A DNA stretch of 64,000 nucleotides from Sphaerolaimus hirsutus (taxonomy: Eukaryota > Nematoda > Chromadorea > Monhysterida > Sphaerolaimidae), in NCBI GenBank assembly GCA_964036195.1, contig OZ038450.1, positions 19,807,208-19,871,207 on the forward strand, given 5' to 3'. The notes beneath the pieces were generated by a model. It saw nothing but the letters and a program-made list of their open reading frames with translations. It was not told the DNA's origin and searched no databases. Positions 25,430 through 37,400 of this stretch are shown here, in pieces. Made by a program: the position numbers and the translations under genes. Positions within the stretch are counted from its first letter, which is position 1; every line of letters begins with the position of its first letter.

Positions 25430-28400
25430 AAAAAAAAAATAAAAAAAAATAGATATCCTCTCTTGGATTTGTATGATACCATTGGCATCATAACCCAACC
25501 ACTGAGTATGTTGCTAACACTCCGGTATGGACATGTCACTATAAATTTTAATAGTCAGGTTGGAAGTAACGCGTCCTAGGTGTCGACCACAGGCACCGGG
25601 AAACGTCTTGCTACTGCACCTTTATACATTTTACTTCGTTCATGTGGGTTATCTTGTCGCGTGATATAGGACACTTTGTAGATTATTACGGGTGAGTAAA
25701 GAAAAAGTTGCACCTCCTCAAAAGACCGTGAGGCCCAGCTAAAAAGATTGTGGCGTTCATATTTAGACTGTGTGAGTGGTATACTTAAGTCGTTGGGAAT
25801 ACGGTAGTGATGCAGAAAGTGAGAGCATGTTTTGTGAGGTCGCTTGGGTGCGGCGGTGTCCTCAATGCGCGAGAGACACGTGCTTGCTCGTGTCTCTCGC
25901 CCATCGAGGACAGACGTTGTCATCGATAACTTAATGAGTGACCGTCTGAGTGAGACTCTCCATGCATGTTAATTGTCCGTACCCACAATTATTATTCACC
26001 ACTGTCCGTTTATTGTCTGAAAACGCGCAGCTGGTAGTGCACTAACACCACCCTACTCATGTTGTGATCCCCGTGTCCTTCTAACCATTGTCCAACTCGC
26101 ATGTGATTATAACCTTGCCTTTTTACAGTATGAAGACGTGCCATGTGGGGCGTGCGTTATAGGTTGCTGATGACCCTAAAGTCCCAAGCCTACGTCCCTG
26201 GGATTGGGCTCATCAGCCACTTTACGCCGTTGTGTTTTGGCTCTGATATTTTGGGTAAAAGATATCCACCCACATTACGGAGAAAAGATCATCTCCGTCC
26301 TGATTGAGCCCCACTATGCTTACCACCCTGTTCGCCTTAGACCGCGCCCCATAGGTCTCCACCGCGGACTCGTTAGACAACCTGACACCCAATTTTTGTA
26401 TTAAAGTTGTAACCTCCCCAAGCGCGGTAGTTCGCTTTGGCCCGCTGCACTTAGTGAGATAAGCGCTGCTTCCCTGCTACCTTTTGCACCTTTTTCATTG
26501 CATACAACTTCTGACAAAAACCCCTCTCGACACAGACTTGGGTACTAAACTTTCCCGCCCCTGCACCCGGCCCGTAATTCTATTTTTCTCGGAGGGCGAC
26601 CTCGCCCGCTACTAGCTTCCCCCCGCTTTATTTCGTGGCCATTCGGGCGTGCTAGTCACTGTTCTGTTGCTTTTTGGTGAGTGGACACAGTTACCCTTGT
26701 GAAGACCTGTCATGTTGGGAGGTGTACTGATGTTAGCCATTTGATCACAGATTGTGTCGGCAGTGGCTCGCTGAGCGCCTTCTAGTTCGCTGCCTCCAGT
26801 TTTTGTTGTTGAGGTGACTTATTTACTTTTGTCATGCAATAATTCAGTGCGATGTAGCCGGTAGTGGGAACAGTGTGAACCATCAGTTTTGAACACCGCA
26901 GCGTTTTCACGATCGTGCAACGTGTGCGCGTTTGCGATCGACGCGCGGCCCGTTTTCTGCCGTGCTCCGGTCGAGTTGGGGCCACTGGTTGTGTCCCCTT
27001 GGAAAGGGGTGTGTGATTATTTTTGTTTTGTTGTAAATCTGTTCCTGCCGTATCTTCTTTGTTTTCCGCGCGAATTGTTAATGTCGTAACCTTTTGTTGC
27101 AAGTTTGGATCCCGGTAGAAAACTCGTTTTGCTGTGAGAGCGTGTTACAATGGCACAAGCGCACGCTTCTACGTCTGTATATAATGATGCGGGTGTGTTG
27201 TGGGACGTTTCTCACAGTGCCGGCCTGATTCGCCGTGACCAGGGTGTGTTAGATACCCCTGGTTCGGTGAAGGTGTCGCCACAACCGTTCGAATTAGGGA
27301 ACCACTTTGCCAGTTTTTCGCCGATGGCCTTTGGGGAGGCCCTGCGCAGCGGCAACCACCGACTGCTGGACCAGGCCCTCCTTAGGGACGGAAATATGTT
27401 ATTGCGAGACTGCAAACTGCCCACCCTTGGCGATGCGGCCGACAGGCTCTGTGAGGTGCTGACCCTTAGCGCGAGTAACGGTTTGCCTCCAAAGTTGTTT
27501 TTAACGCCGCGGCGCAACGATGACTGGTACTTGGCGGACGTTGCGGGACTTCAACTAGCTGAGCGAATGCTCTTTGCCGTGCAGAGCCACGTGTCAACCA
27601 TCAAAAATCCCAACCAAGAGGTCGTGCAAGCTATCGCGACTCTCACACCGGAAATGTTCGTGTACCCTGTGAAAGCGCCGGGTGACCGGCGCTTCGGGTT
27701 CCGAAGCCTTGTGGACTACGTTTCGGAGGATCCTTTTGATGGTTGGATGCACACGCGCGCTGCGTTTGTACGTAAATTCAGACAGATTTGGGCGTGCCGA
27801 CCGGGCGACCCCATCGTGCAGGTGTTCATCCAGAATGCCCGTCAATTGAGCAACCTGGGTGAACGGTTGCCCGCCGTGGGCGAGGGCCAACCGGACGCCA
27901 TTGCGATTTCGCTCGGCTATGGGAAGTTCCGTAATGGGCATGAAAAGCGCCCTTTTCTGGCTTCGTTTTGTTTTCCGAACCGTGTCGTGGTTCACTGCCC
28001 CATCGCATTACTGCGCGACTCCGTGGGCAGTTGGACGCCCCTAGCTAGGAAACTTTTGTTTGCGCACGATAATGCAAATTCTGTCCGATTGTACGCGTCT
28101 GAAACGGAGCGGGCGACTATAGCCGAGATGACCAGTGCATCGTTTCCCCACTGCAACACCACTGGGGTCACCACGACCACTACGCAATGGTTGAGCGCGA
28201 TTCCAGTGTTGGAGAACGTGCTGTTGAGTGTTGACGAATTCCGCGTGGATTACGGGGACGATTGTACGGACATCTCGGTTGAAGGGCTCGTTGCCGCTGC
28301 GTGGCAACTATTTTCGGGACAGATGCTCAGATGCCCCATCGGCTCGAGGCATACCCCTTTTGGGACCGTGACTATGCCGGTAGACGATGCCTGGTGCGTG

Positions 28401-31400
28401 GGAGCTTCGAGCCCCGTCCCCACGGACCTCCCGTTTGTTTTGGAGCTCCAAGGGTATCGTGCGCAAACAATCTTGGACCTCTTCATTTTTGCTTGCTGGA
28501 ACCCCATTCGATCCCCGGTCGCCCGACCTATTGTCGCGGTCGACCACTTCCGCGCTATCGGTGACGACGGGGGTACAGGATTTATGCCCACACACGACAT
28601 GGACTTAGCCGGTCATAGGCTTTCGCAAAGGTACCCGCCGAAACAGCTGCGCCAGTCGGCGCTCATTTTTGGCGAGCGTAACCAAAGACCGGCCCCGTTA
28701 AACCCTCGCCTGAGTTGGCTAGAGGACGTGGTCGTGACGTACTTGGGCAAGATCCTGTACCGACTTTTAGCAACCGGGTCATCTGTGGAGCGGCAGTGGT
28801 GCCTGTCGCCTTTTAATAGGTCGCCGGCGAACGGCGTTGAGTGGTGCGACTGGCTAACGCGCATGCGAGAGGCCTTTAAATTTTTGGATACGACGCTGCG
28901 TGTTCTGTGGCGCCTGCGCGAAATTGTGCCGGGTGTGCTGACTTCCACTTTGGCGAGCTATCTAGCTGCGGGGAATCAAGCGTCTTTTAAGACGCTGGTG
29001 GTACTCTTACCTCGGGTTTTCCAATACGTCAACTGGTTCTTTATGATGTTGACCAGGTCCGACGAACCTTCAATGGAGACCATGATGAGCGTGTGCATGC
29101 GCACCCTGTGGCGCAAACTGAAGTTTGCTAGACAAGTGACACCGGGGGATGGTAGCCCCCCTAGGCTAGCCATATCGCTGGATTTGAGCCAGAATGGCAT
29201 TTTTGTAACAACCGATGCCCCTATGAGCACCCTCCGGTGGAAGTTGGCGGCACCACTTTCGCGCGCGCTCCTGGATTACACGCAGTGTTTCTTGGAATGG
29301 GTAAATTACACGCGCAATCAACAGCTCGCGAACATTGAGTACAAGCCGCGGCCGCTCCCCTTGCTGAAGGCGCACGTGTATACGCGCGCCACGTTTTTGC
29401 TCTGGCAAGGCCCCCCTCCCTATCGCCACGATGAGCCGGAACTAAGACTGAAGAGAAAATTGTCGGACAACGAGCCTCGTGGTATACCGCGCATTGACCG
29501 TGCGGTGTACTACGGTAATGCCCGTGCTCATCTTGAGGCGGTAGGGACCGGCAGGCTTTGCGACACCACGCCGCTTTTGGACGCGCTGGAACAGTCCTCT
29601 AGGGCCAATGTGTACGGGCCATTGCCACTCGCGAACATTGAGGACACGGCCAAGCACCCGCTTTTGCGCTGGCAACGACCGACTATCCCTTGGTTTAGGC
29701 CACCTTCCGAATTCGGGATAACGCACCCCGGAGTTCCACCCAGGTGGGTGCTGGATAGTAATTATTGGGCGTTCATGAATCACGGTCGCGGTGCGTGGGA
29801 TACGGTCGCCGCCTCGGAAGGGGTGTTCTATTTATTGCCGATGTGTGCCGGCACCCTCTCCCCGCTGCTGGCCTGCATGCACATCCTACGACAGGCGCAT
29901 GCCCCCTCCGCGGACTTTCCGGCCCGCCTCGTGGCCACGGTGAGCGCCATGGCAAAGGTCGAATGGCTCGATGTCGTTATGGGTAAAGCCGAGATCCCCC
30001 GCAGGTGCTGGCTCAGCGCCCTGGCAGTGCACTACGGCATCCCGACTGTGATGCTGTACTCTGAAAACAGCACGCCCCCGAATGCTTTCAGCATTTACGG
30101 GCATGGCACTCAAACCGCTTTGCATTGCCAGTGTGCCGTAGTCGTGGTGGTGGGTGATGATTGGTACCTGCACGACATCGAGTTTGGACAAGTTCGTTGC
30201 GTCTCGCCGCGCGGGCGCTGCACAGGGCTGATCGAAACGCACATTCTCGACGAGGCTAACTTGCCTCAGGATACCCTCGAGCGCATTGCCGCCAACCACA
30301 GTTCGATCTCGCACTATAGCCGCGGTCAACCCCAGGGGGCCACTGTCGAGTGGACGGTGTGGACACTGGTGTGCGAGTTGAATAGAATTCATTACGGTTG
30401 GGTAGCCCCACCGGAGGACGCACTGTTGTCCACGCTGGCCACTAAGGCGTGCCCCCTGGAGAAGGCCCTGCGTGATTTGCAAGTGCAGGGAGCGTCCCCC
30501 GCCGAAATCCGAGCGCTGAATTACTTTCAAGCGCTGATCATGCATGTCGGGCTGGTAGGACCGCGAATCGCGCGGCCGGAACAACCGGCGAACATTGGTG
30601 CAGCACCGCTCGGCTCGCCCTTGTGCAACGTTGCGGATGAGACGAGCCGACTGGCGGTGCTCCTGGTCACCGATTGGTGTCCGCGCGATTTGACGTCCCG
30701 CTCGATTGAGCGGAACATGCGCATTTTCCAACCCTATGGCGAGTGCCCGCTGCCCTCTGGGGTTCCGGCTAAGTCCACCCTCGATAGGATAATTTTTGGC
30801 CAACAGCAGGCATGGGACCTCCGCCAGCAATATTTTGCAATGCTACTAAGAGCCCCCGCATGCGAGTCCGACGTTCCAGTTCGGTTTGGCGCCTCGGTGC
30901 CCTACCAGCTGTCCCGCGCACGGCCGACGCTCTCGTTTGAAGATGTGTGGGGCATGCTGAGCGCCGTAAGGGACCAGGTTGCCCCTGCGGAATTGGATCA
31001 GCCCTCCCTGGCGGCCTGCCCCGTACCGGCGAGGTTTGACGTGATCCACAACACGGATCAGTGGTTTCAGCGCCTGCGCACCTATGGGGACGCAAATGCG
31101 TCGCCCCAGGAGGAAATCCAGTCACGAGAGGCTCGTGACCCTAACCCCGTTCGCACTTGGCTTAATAGCTACTTCGACGAGAACGCCACCGTGGAGGACG
31201 TTGAGGGGTTCCGGGACGCACGATACTCTTCTGCGCCCAACCGCCTCGTTGACCCTTTCTTCGACCCGCACACGCGCCCCGTCCAGCGATTAGAGTCGGG
31301 TGTGTGTACCTGGGATTTCGGTTTGGTCGGACCCCGCGCTCTGCCGGGCCCGGATGACCCCCGCCGGCACATCCTCGGCCCTAATGAGTCTGTGGACGAA

Positions 31401-34400
31401 GGGATGTCCTCGGCCGCCGCTAGTGAAGCGGGACCGTTAGAAATTGCGCTCCCAATGGAGATCGCTGCCGAGGGGGGGGCGTCCGATGCGGGTGTCTCGG
31501 CCGACCACGTCCCGGTCGACTGGCTCCAAGAAGTGGAGGCAGCGAACCGGGCCGAGGGCGCCTATAGACTCCGCATCGTACCCCTCCAACCGGTATGCAA
31601 CCAACTCGCGAAAGAAGTGTCCGAACACGAAATCGATGAGACGATTCGTGTTACGGCGAGGACATTGCTTAGCCACGACTACGCAAGAGGGACGGAGAGA
31701 TTGCAGGCGCTGGGTTTCTCCGACACGGCGGTGTGGTCCTCTTTCGGTTTGGTCGAGCCCCTCGAGCCGGAGGCGTACCATGTCCCTGAGGTAGGGGAGG
31801 GCCCCTTTGACAACCTCGGCCCGATTCCGGTACGCGACGAGTATGTTCCTCCGGCCGCCTTTGTTCAACCCGGCGGGGAGATCCAAGTCGCCTCGATTAG
31901 ACTACCTGAGAACAGTTTTCCCACTTGCGAACAGGCGCTGGTTGGTTCCGCGACCACCAGGCGAAATATATCACTTTTGACACGGACTTGGTGCTGGGTA
32001 TCGAGAATAGCATCCCCTACTTTTACTACAATAGGCCCATTGAGGGTCGTGCGATTCACGTTTGGCGCCGGGAGGCTTGGTATCCAATGGCGCAGCGTTA
32101 TGAGGACCTGACACCGTCACATGTTGACGCATTGCTAGGGTTGTTCCAGCAGTACATCGCAGCGACGGTCCGGGGAGTAGATGTCCGCCCATTCTTCAAC
32201 GTAGAAGAGGAGGAATTGCAACTGGTGAACAATGTGGGCGTCCCAGTCGCTGGGCCCCTGGACGACCAGCCGGACCACTGGCTGAATAAGGCCTTTGGGG
32301 AGGCTGAGCTCGCCCGGCTGCAGGCTATCGCGAGGACACGCGGGCACTACGACCCAGGTTGGTCCCCGCGGCACCCGTTGAGACGACCCATGAGCGAGTG
32401 GCTCCGGCCGGAAGGCACTTATACACCCGGCTGGGAGCGGGTACACGTGCAGAACGTGCCCCTTCCGCTCCGCCCTCTCTATACTGAGATGCTGATGAGT
32501 CACAGTTTGGATGAATTCAACTACGTTCCGACGGTGGGGCGCAGTTTGATTCACTTTCTCAACGAGTTTGAGGACGGCGGACCGGACAAGAATTTTGAAG
32601 TGCCGGTCCCGCCGAGTGTTTTCCCCGATCCGGCGCAGGTACGTCCCACCTTGCCAATAGGTCATAGGTACTTCAGCACTGGGGCAAACTCGTCGCTGAC
32701 TAGGTGCATCCTCAACTGGTTGACTTCATGGCGCAACCAATGGGAGCTCCTGCGGGTGCTCGTACTTTCGAACGAAGAATGGGCGGAGTATCGCGTGCGC
32801 TTCCCTGGTTCACCGGCAAGCTGGACTAGGTGGCAGGACCAGTTCCGCCACGAGTCCCTGGACCAGCTGCGGTTGAGGCTACGCGAGACTCAGGACGTGT
32901 TCACAAGATTCTTGTTGCGCGCCAAAATTTTGTGCGCCACCAGTAAGGGATCCTCCGACCTTGTTCTGCAGTCCACTCTGCAGACGGCGCTAGGCCGTTG
33001 GCTGGACTTTCGGTTGAATATCCTCCGCCTGCTCGCATTGGACGATAGTCGCGGTCTGGTAAGGCCGAGAGTGCACGCAGGCAAGGGTATGATATCGATT
33101 GATCGCCACCACGTGTATCTATTCTTCTCCGGAGACAGTCCGCTGGGGAACTTTTTTCACGCCCAAATTCCGCTGATGGGTGATTTGCATGTACCGTCAT
33201 CTGAGCACTTGTATCAAGTTTTGCAGCTGATTTTTAGCGGGGATCACGACTTAATCGTACCCCTCCTCCAACACTCCGACCCTGCTGACTGCAAGCGTCA
33301 GATGACGGCCTGGCGTAGGGCGGGTACGATCGCCAGGTGGAGAGTAAGACAGCGGGAGTGGCACGAATGCGGCCTCGCCGTCGCAACCATGCACGCTGTC
33401 TTGCGACTCAAATTGGCGACCTGCCCCGCCTATCGAGACGCCCTGGCCAATAACCCGGATACGGTTTTTATTGAGGCAAGCCCGTATGACCCGTTTTGGG
33501 GTATTAGGCAAGGTATGACCAGCCCTGTTCTCTGGACGAACGTAGAATCGTGGGGTGCCAACTGGTTAGGCCGGTTGCATATGGCAATGGCGGGACAATT
33601 GGCCCGTGGGGCTGCCCAACGGCCGTGGCCCGTCCTGAGTCTGAACGAATTGGTGGTGTCAATCTTGGCAAAGTGTAAGGGTGCTGTTCAGCGCCCAGCG
33701 CCAGTCCGGCCGCTGCCCACTGCCCTGCTGAATGAAATTGCTCGGTGTGATGCGGTTGGGCGCTACGCCCCTGGCGCCGCCCCGGTGACCATTTTGACCG
33801 TTCCTTTTGCTGAAGGCCAAGACCCACGTATATTGACTAAACAGCAAGTGGCGTTGGGCCAGCGCCCCATTCCGCAGCTCGCAATAATCGAGCGTGAACC
33901 CAATGTGCCGCGAGGCGCAAACAAGGCAACTCGCAGGATGCATCGCCTGCGCCAGGCTCGTACCAAGTAGCACCTACCAGACATAGAGGAGCGCGGTGTA
34001 TGGGCGTTGGGACTAAAGTGCCAAGCCTACGTCCTTGGGATTGTCCCGGCGCAAATACACCCAACTCCTCGATGTCTGATCGATTGTATTTTTGGCAACT
34101 GTGTTGATGGCAAATGTTATACTTTTATATGAGCTTATCAAGCCGGAGGATTAAAGTCCCAAGCCTACGTCCCTGGGATTATCCAATGGCGATATCAGAT
34201 TCGTTGAAATTTAACTATGTAGTTATCCCTGTCATGACGGCGCAATGCGGTGTTGAGGTCTAAAGTGCCAGACCTACGTCTCTGGGATTGCCCCCAGCAC
34301 TGCACGGCGACGTACTGACGAGGCCACTGTTTGTTTAGCCTCACACAGCTGCGCAAATATCCAAACGCTACTTGTTTCTGAAACAAAAGGGCTCCTTTCT

Positions 34401-37400
34401 CTTGCATTGCATGTGCGCTATGATGGCTGACTGGTGAATTAAAGTCCCAAGCCTACGTCCCTGGGATTATTCTAAGGCCAGCCGCATAGTCGCCAGAATA
34501 GTATACCCTTACTGACAGCTTTATTGTGTAATGTGCCGTCGGTGGCTAAAGTGCCAAGCCTACGTCCCTGGGACTGTCACTGGTGGCACACGGCATGGTA
34601 TTGCTGGTCTTTTCAACTTGAGAATCACTCGTTTCGCCCTTAAAATTTCTTCGGTCGCGGAATTCAACCAAGCAACCTGAAGCCAACAACTGTAATTGTT
34701 CATTTTTGAGACAGTGCCACCTCGCAATGCGGTCTGGTGCCTAAAATGCCAAGCCTACGTCCTTGGGATTGTCATCAGCCGTGTAGCGTTGTGGTACGTA
34801 AATGTGTTTAAATAACCTCCGGGAGTAAACTAATTGGTCTTCGGATTTAATAGTCACGTCGTCTGCCTCGTTTGTGAATTATTCCCCATTGTCGCGCAGT
34901 TTTCGTCACTTCCCTCGCATTTTGGGACTTTTCCCCTTATTCTTGTCACTTTTGAGTTGCCACAGTGTCACTTCGCAACGCGGTCTGGTGCCTAAAATGC
35001 CAAGCCTACGCCCTTGGGATTGTCGCCAGCCGTGTAGCGTTGTGGTGCGTAAAATGGGTTCAAATATTTTCAGGGAATAAAATTAAATGGTCTCAGGACT
35101 AATAGTCACGCCGTCCGCCACATTTGCGATTTTATATCCTTCATTTTTGCGCATTTTCTGCCATTTTTCTCGCATTTTGGGACTTTTTCCCTATTCTTGT
35201 CATTTTGAGTTGCCATTTTTTTCTTCTTTTTGTGTGATGAGCAGTAATCTATAGGGGCGCGGCGTGTGTGTGTTGGAACCTAAAGCGCCAAGCCTACGTC
35301 CTTGGGGTTGGTATCGGCACACACACACCTAACTCTCTCTTTTAAATGAAAAGAAGTTTTCCATTTTTGATTGCAACTTTGTATACATTTGTGGGATCAC
35401 GTCTCTGAGGGCCAGGTTGAGGGGTTAAAGTGCCAAGCCTACGTCCCTGGGACTACCCCATGGCCTGGACCCAGAGGCGGTATAAAAATTTGTGTTTCCC
35501 CACGCTGCATAATTTTGAGTTGTTTTAAATATTTCTACCTCGACCATACTGAGTGTCGCTGCAAATAGTTATCCTTAGTTTTTCACGCCGCTTCTGTATT
35601 TTATTTGCATTTAATGAAACCGCGTGGTCACATTAAGGAGGGCCCCTGGCCTTACATGTGTATTTAGAAATGTCAGGACGGTCCCCGGTCATTGTGTAAA
35701 TATTTGAACTGGACTCATGGAATTTTGTGCACACAGTTTTCTTTAAAACTCCAGTGACCTTGAACACTTTCTTTTAAACAGCCACCTGGATAAAGACTTT
35801 TTGCTTCCCACATTTAAAGTAATCACCAATAATTTTTGCTGGTTATGGCTGGGAACAAATTTTTGCAGCCACACAATGGCCATACTAGTGGAAAACAGTT
35901 TAGTTCAGTGTCACTTCAATCTTCATGTTTTTCCAAAATTTTCTCATGTTTTCCTTGAAACTTTAACGGAATATTTTTGCACAGGAAACACGTTTCTGCA
36001 TTTATTTTTTTTTGACCATGGATCAAAATCAAAATGCCGGCCACACTCACTGCTTGACAATGTCTGTCATGACTGGTTCACCAAACGTAAATTTCCATGA
36101 ATTTATGTACCAAGGAAGCAACGAGATTATCATGCGTGTGACCGCTGGAGAAATGCGGCTCACACAGCCACTTCAACGTGTGTTTGACTGGCAAGATCCC
36201 CGTCGTGGAAAGTGAGAAATTGTCATGGGTTCAGTGTGAAAATTGTGCACAATGACCAAAAATTTCTTTCAGCTCGAGTGAATCTGTCCTTCTGTGGGGA
36301 AGCACGGCCTTTGGGAATGACCAGCCACTGTTGGCAGTAACTGGCCATGTGGCACCGATCCAACAATGTCAAATCCATGGCACTGGTACTCCAATGCAAG
36401 TACCGGCCCACTGCCTACCCAATAGGGAGCCGTCGATGTCACCAACTGATTTCACTTATGACCCGCATCTTCTTGTCGGGCCTCCTATGCATGTGACCAC
36501 GCGAGTTATTGACCCACACGCTATTCCAATCCGCGTTATCTTAGAGCAGACTGGTAATTTCGTAGATATTAAACTGCAATTTTAAATGATGATGGCTTCA
36601 ATTTTTAGTTGAGTATTATTTTTCCGCTTTAGGCTAACGTAGTAATTCCAACAACAATATGTGCTAAATTTAGTTTGTATTAGTTATTGCCTTTTGTTGC
36701 GGTACAGGTGAACCACGACGCGTATTAATTTAGTTTCTAGTGTAAATTGGGTGCAGCGGTCTAAAGTGCCAAGCCTACGTCCCTGGGACTGACCAAAGCA
36801 CCCATTGGGTATATTTTGATATCGTTCTTTTTGAAACCTTCTTCTAGTAAGTGCAGTCAATCAGTTGCGCGCGGCGATTTTTGGTAAATGTGTGGAGGTA
36901 AACCGCTTGAGCAACGTGTTCTGCGAAATAAGTCGCGAATTTGATTAGTAGCTGCGTTTGTGCCACCAAGAAATACGTCATTATTTGTGCTTGCGATTAG
37001 ACTGAGAATTGTTAGCTGAATTAGCTGAATGTTTTCTACCGGGATCCCTTTTGTGAATTGTTGTATTTTGTGCCGTTGTGAGTATTTTCTAGCCTTTTGT
37101 AGTTGGTTTCACTTAGTCACGTTTAGCTGATTCTTTTCTTTTAAGTGGCATTCCACTTGTCTTCCGGTCTCACTTACGGTTCTCATGATTCTTGCCTTAA
37201 AAATTTTCTTGCCATAATTCCAGATTCTGTTTTGATGCTTTATTAGGGTGCTTCCAGTGCACATGTTTGCGTATTTTCCAGGGTTCCACTTGCGATCTCG
37301 TAGTAGTTGTAATTCACCTCAAACATTTACCTGCAATACACCGCAACGCTTTAAATACATGAAAAAATATCAACATCAGTTCGACAGTTCCTTGAAAACA

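Larger units (their letters stand above)
25115..27149 (+). other. Spacer between gag-pol and the accessory frames
   Basis: No convincing coding region. It holds the internal polypurine copy, a run of A and AT (25387-25450), a perfect stem-loop (25858-25911), one conserved-loop hairpin (26148-26232), and a T-rich lead into the accessory frame. It may contain a second promoter or splice acceptor, which I cannot confirm. Confidence 0.5.

Noticed and set aside
27150-32111. Envelope gene in the accessory region
   Set aside because: No signal peptide, fusion-peptide or transmembrane stretch is visible in the frame.
33977-35480. CRISPR array
   Set aside because: Conserved short units at intervals, but each is a palindrome with paired, unrelated arms; spacing is irregular and the sequence is eukaryotic retroelement.
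34874-35568. Short frames inside the hairpin array, one with KCQAYVPGT
   Set aside because: The peptide comes from the hairpin core itself; the frames are short and differ between array units.
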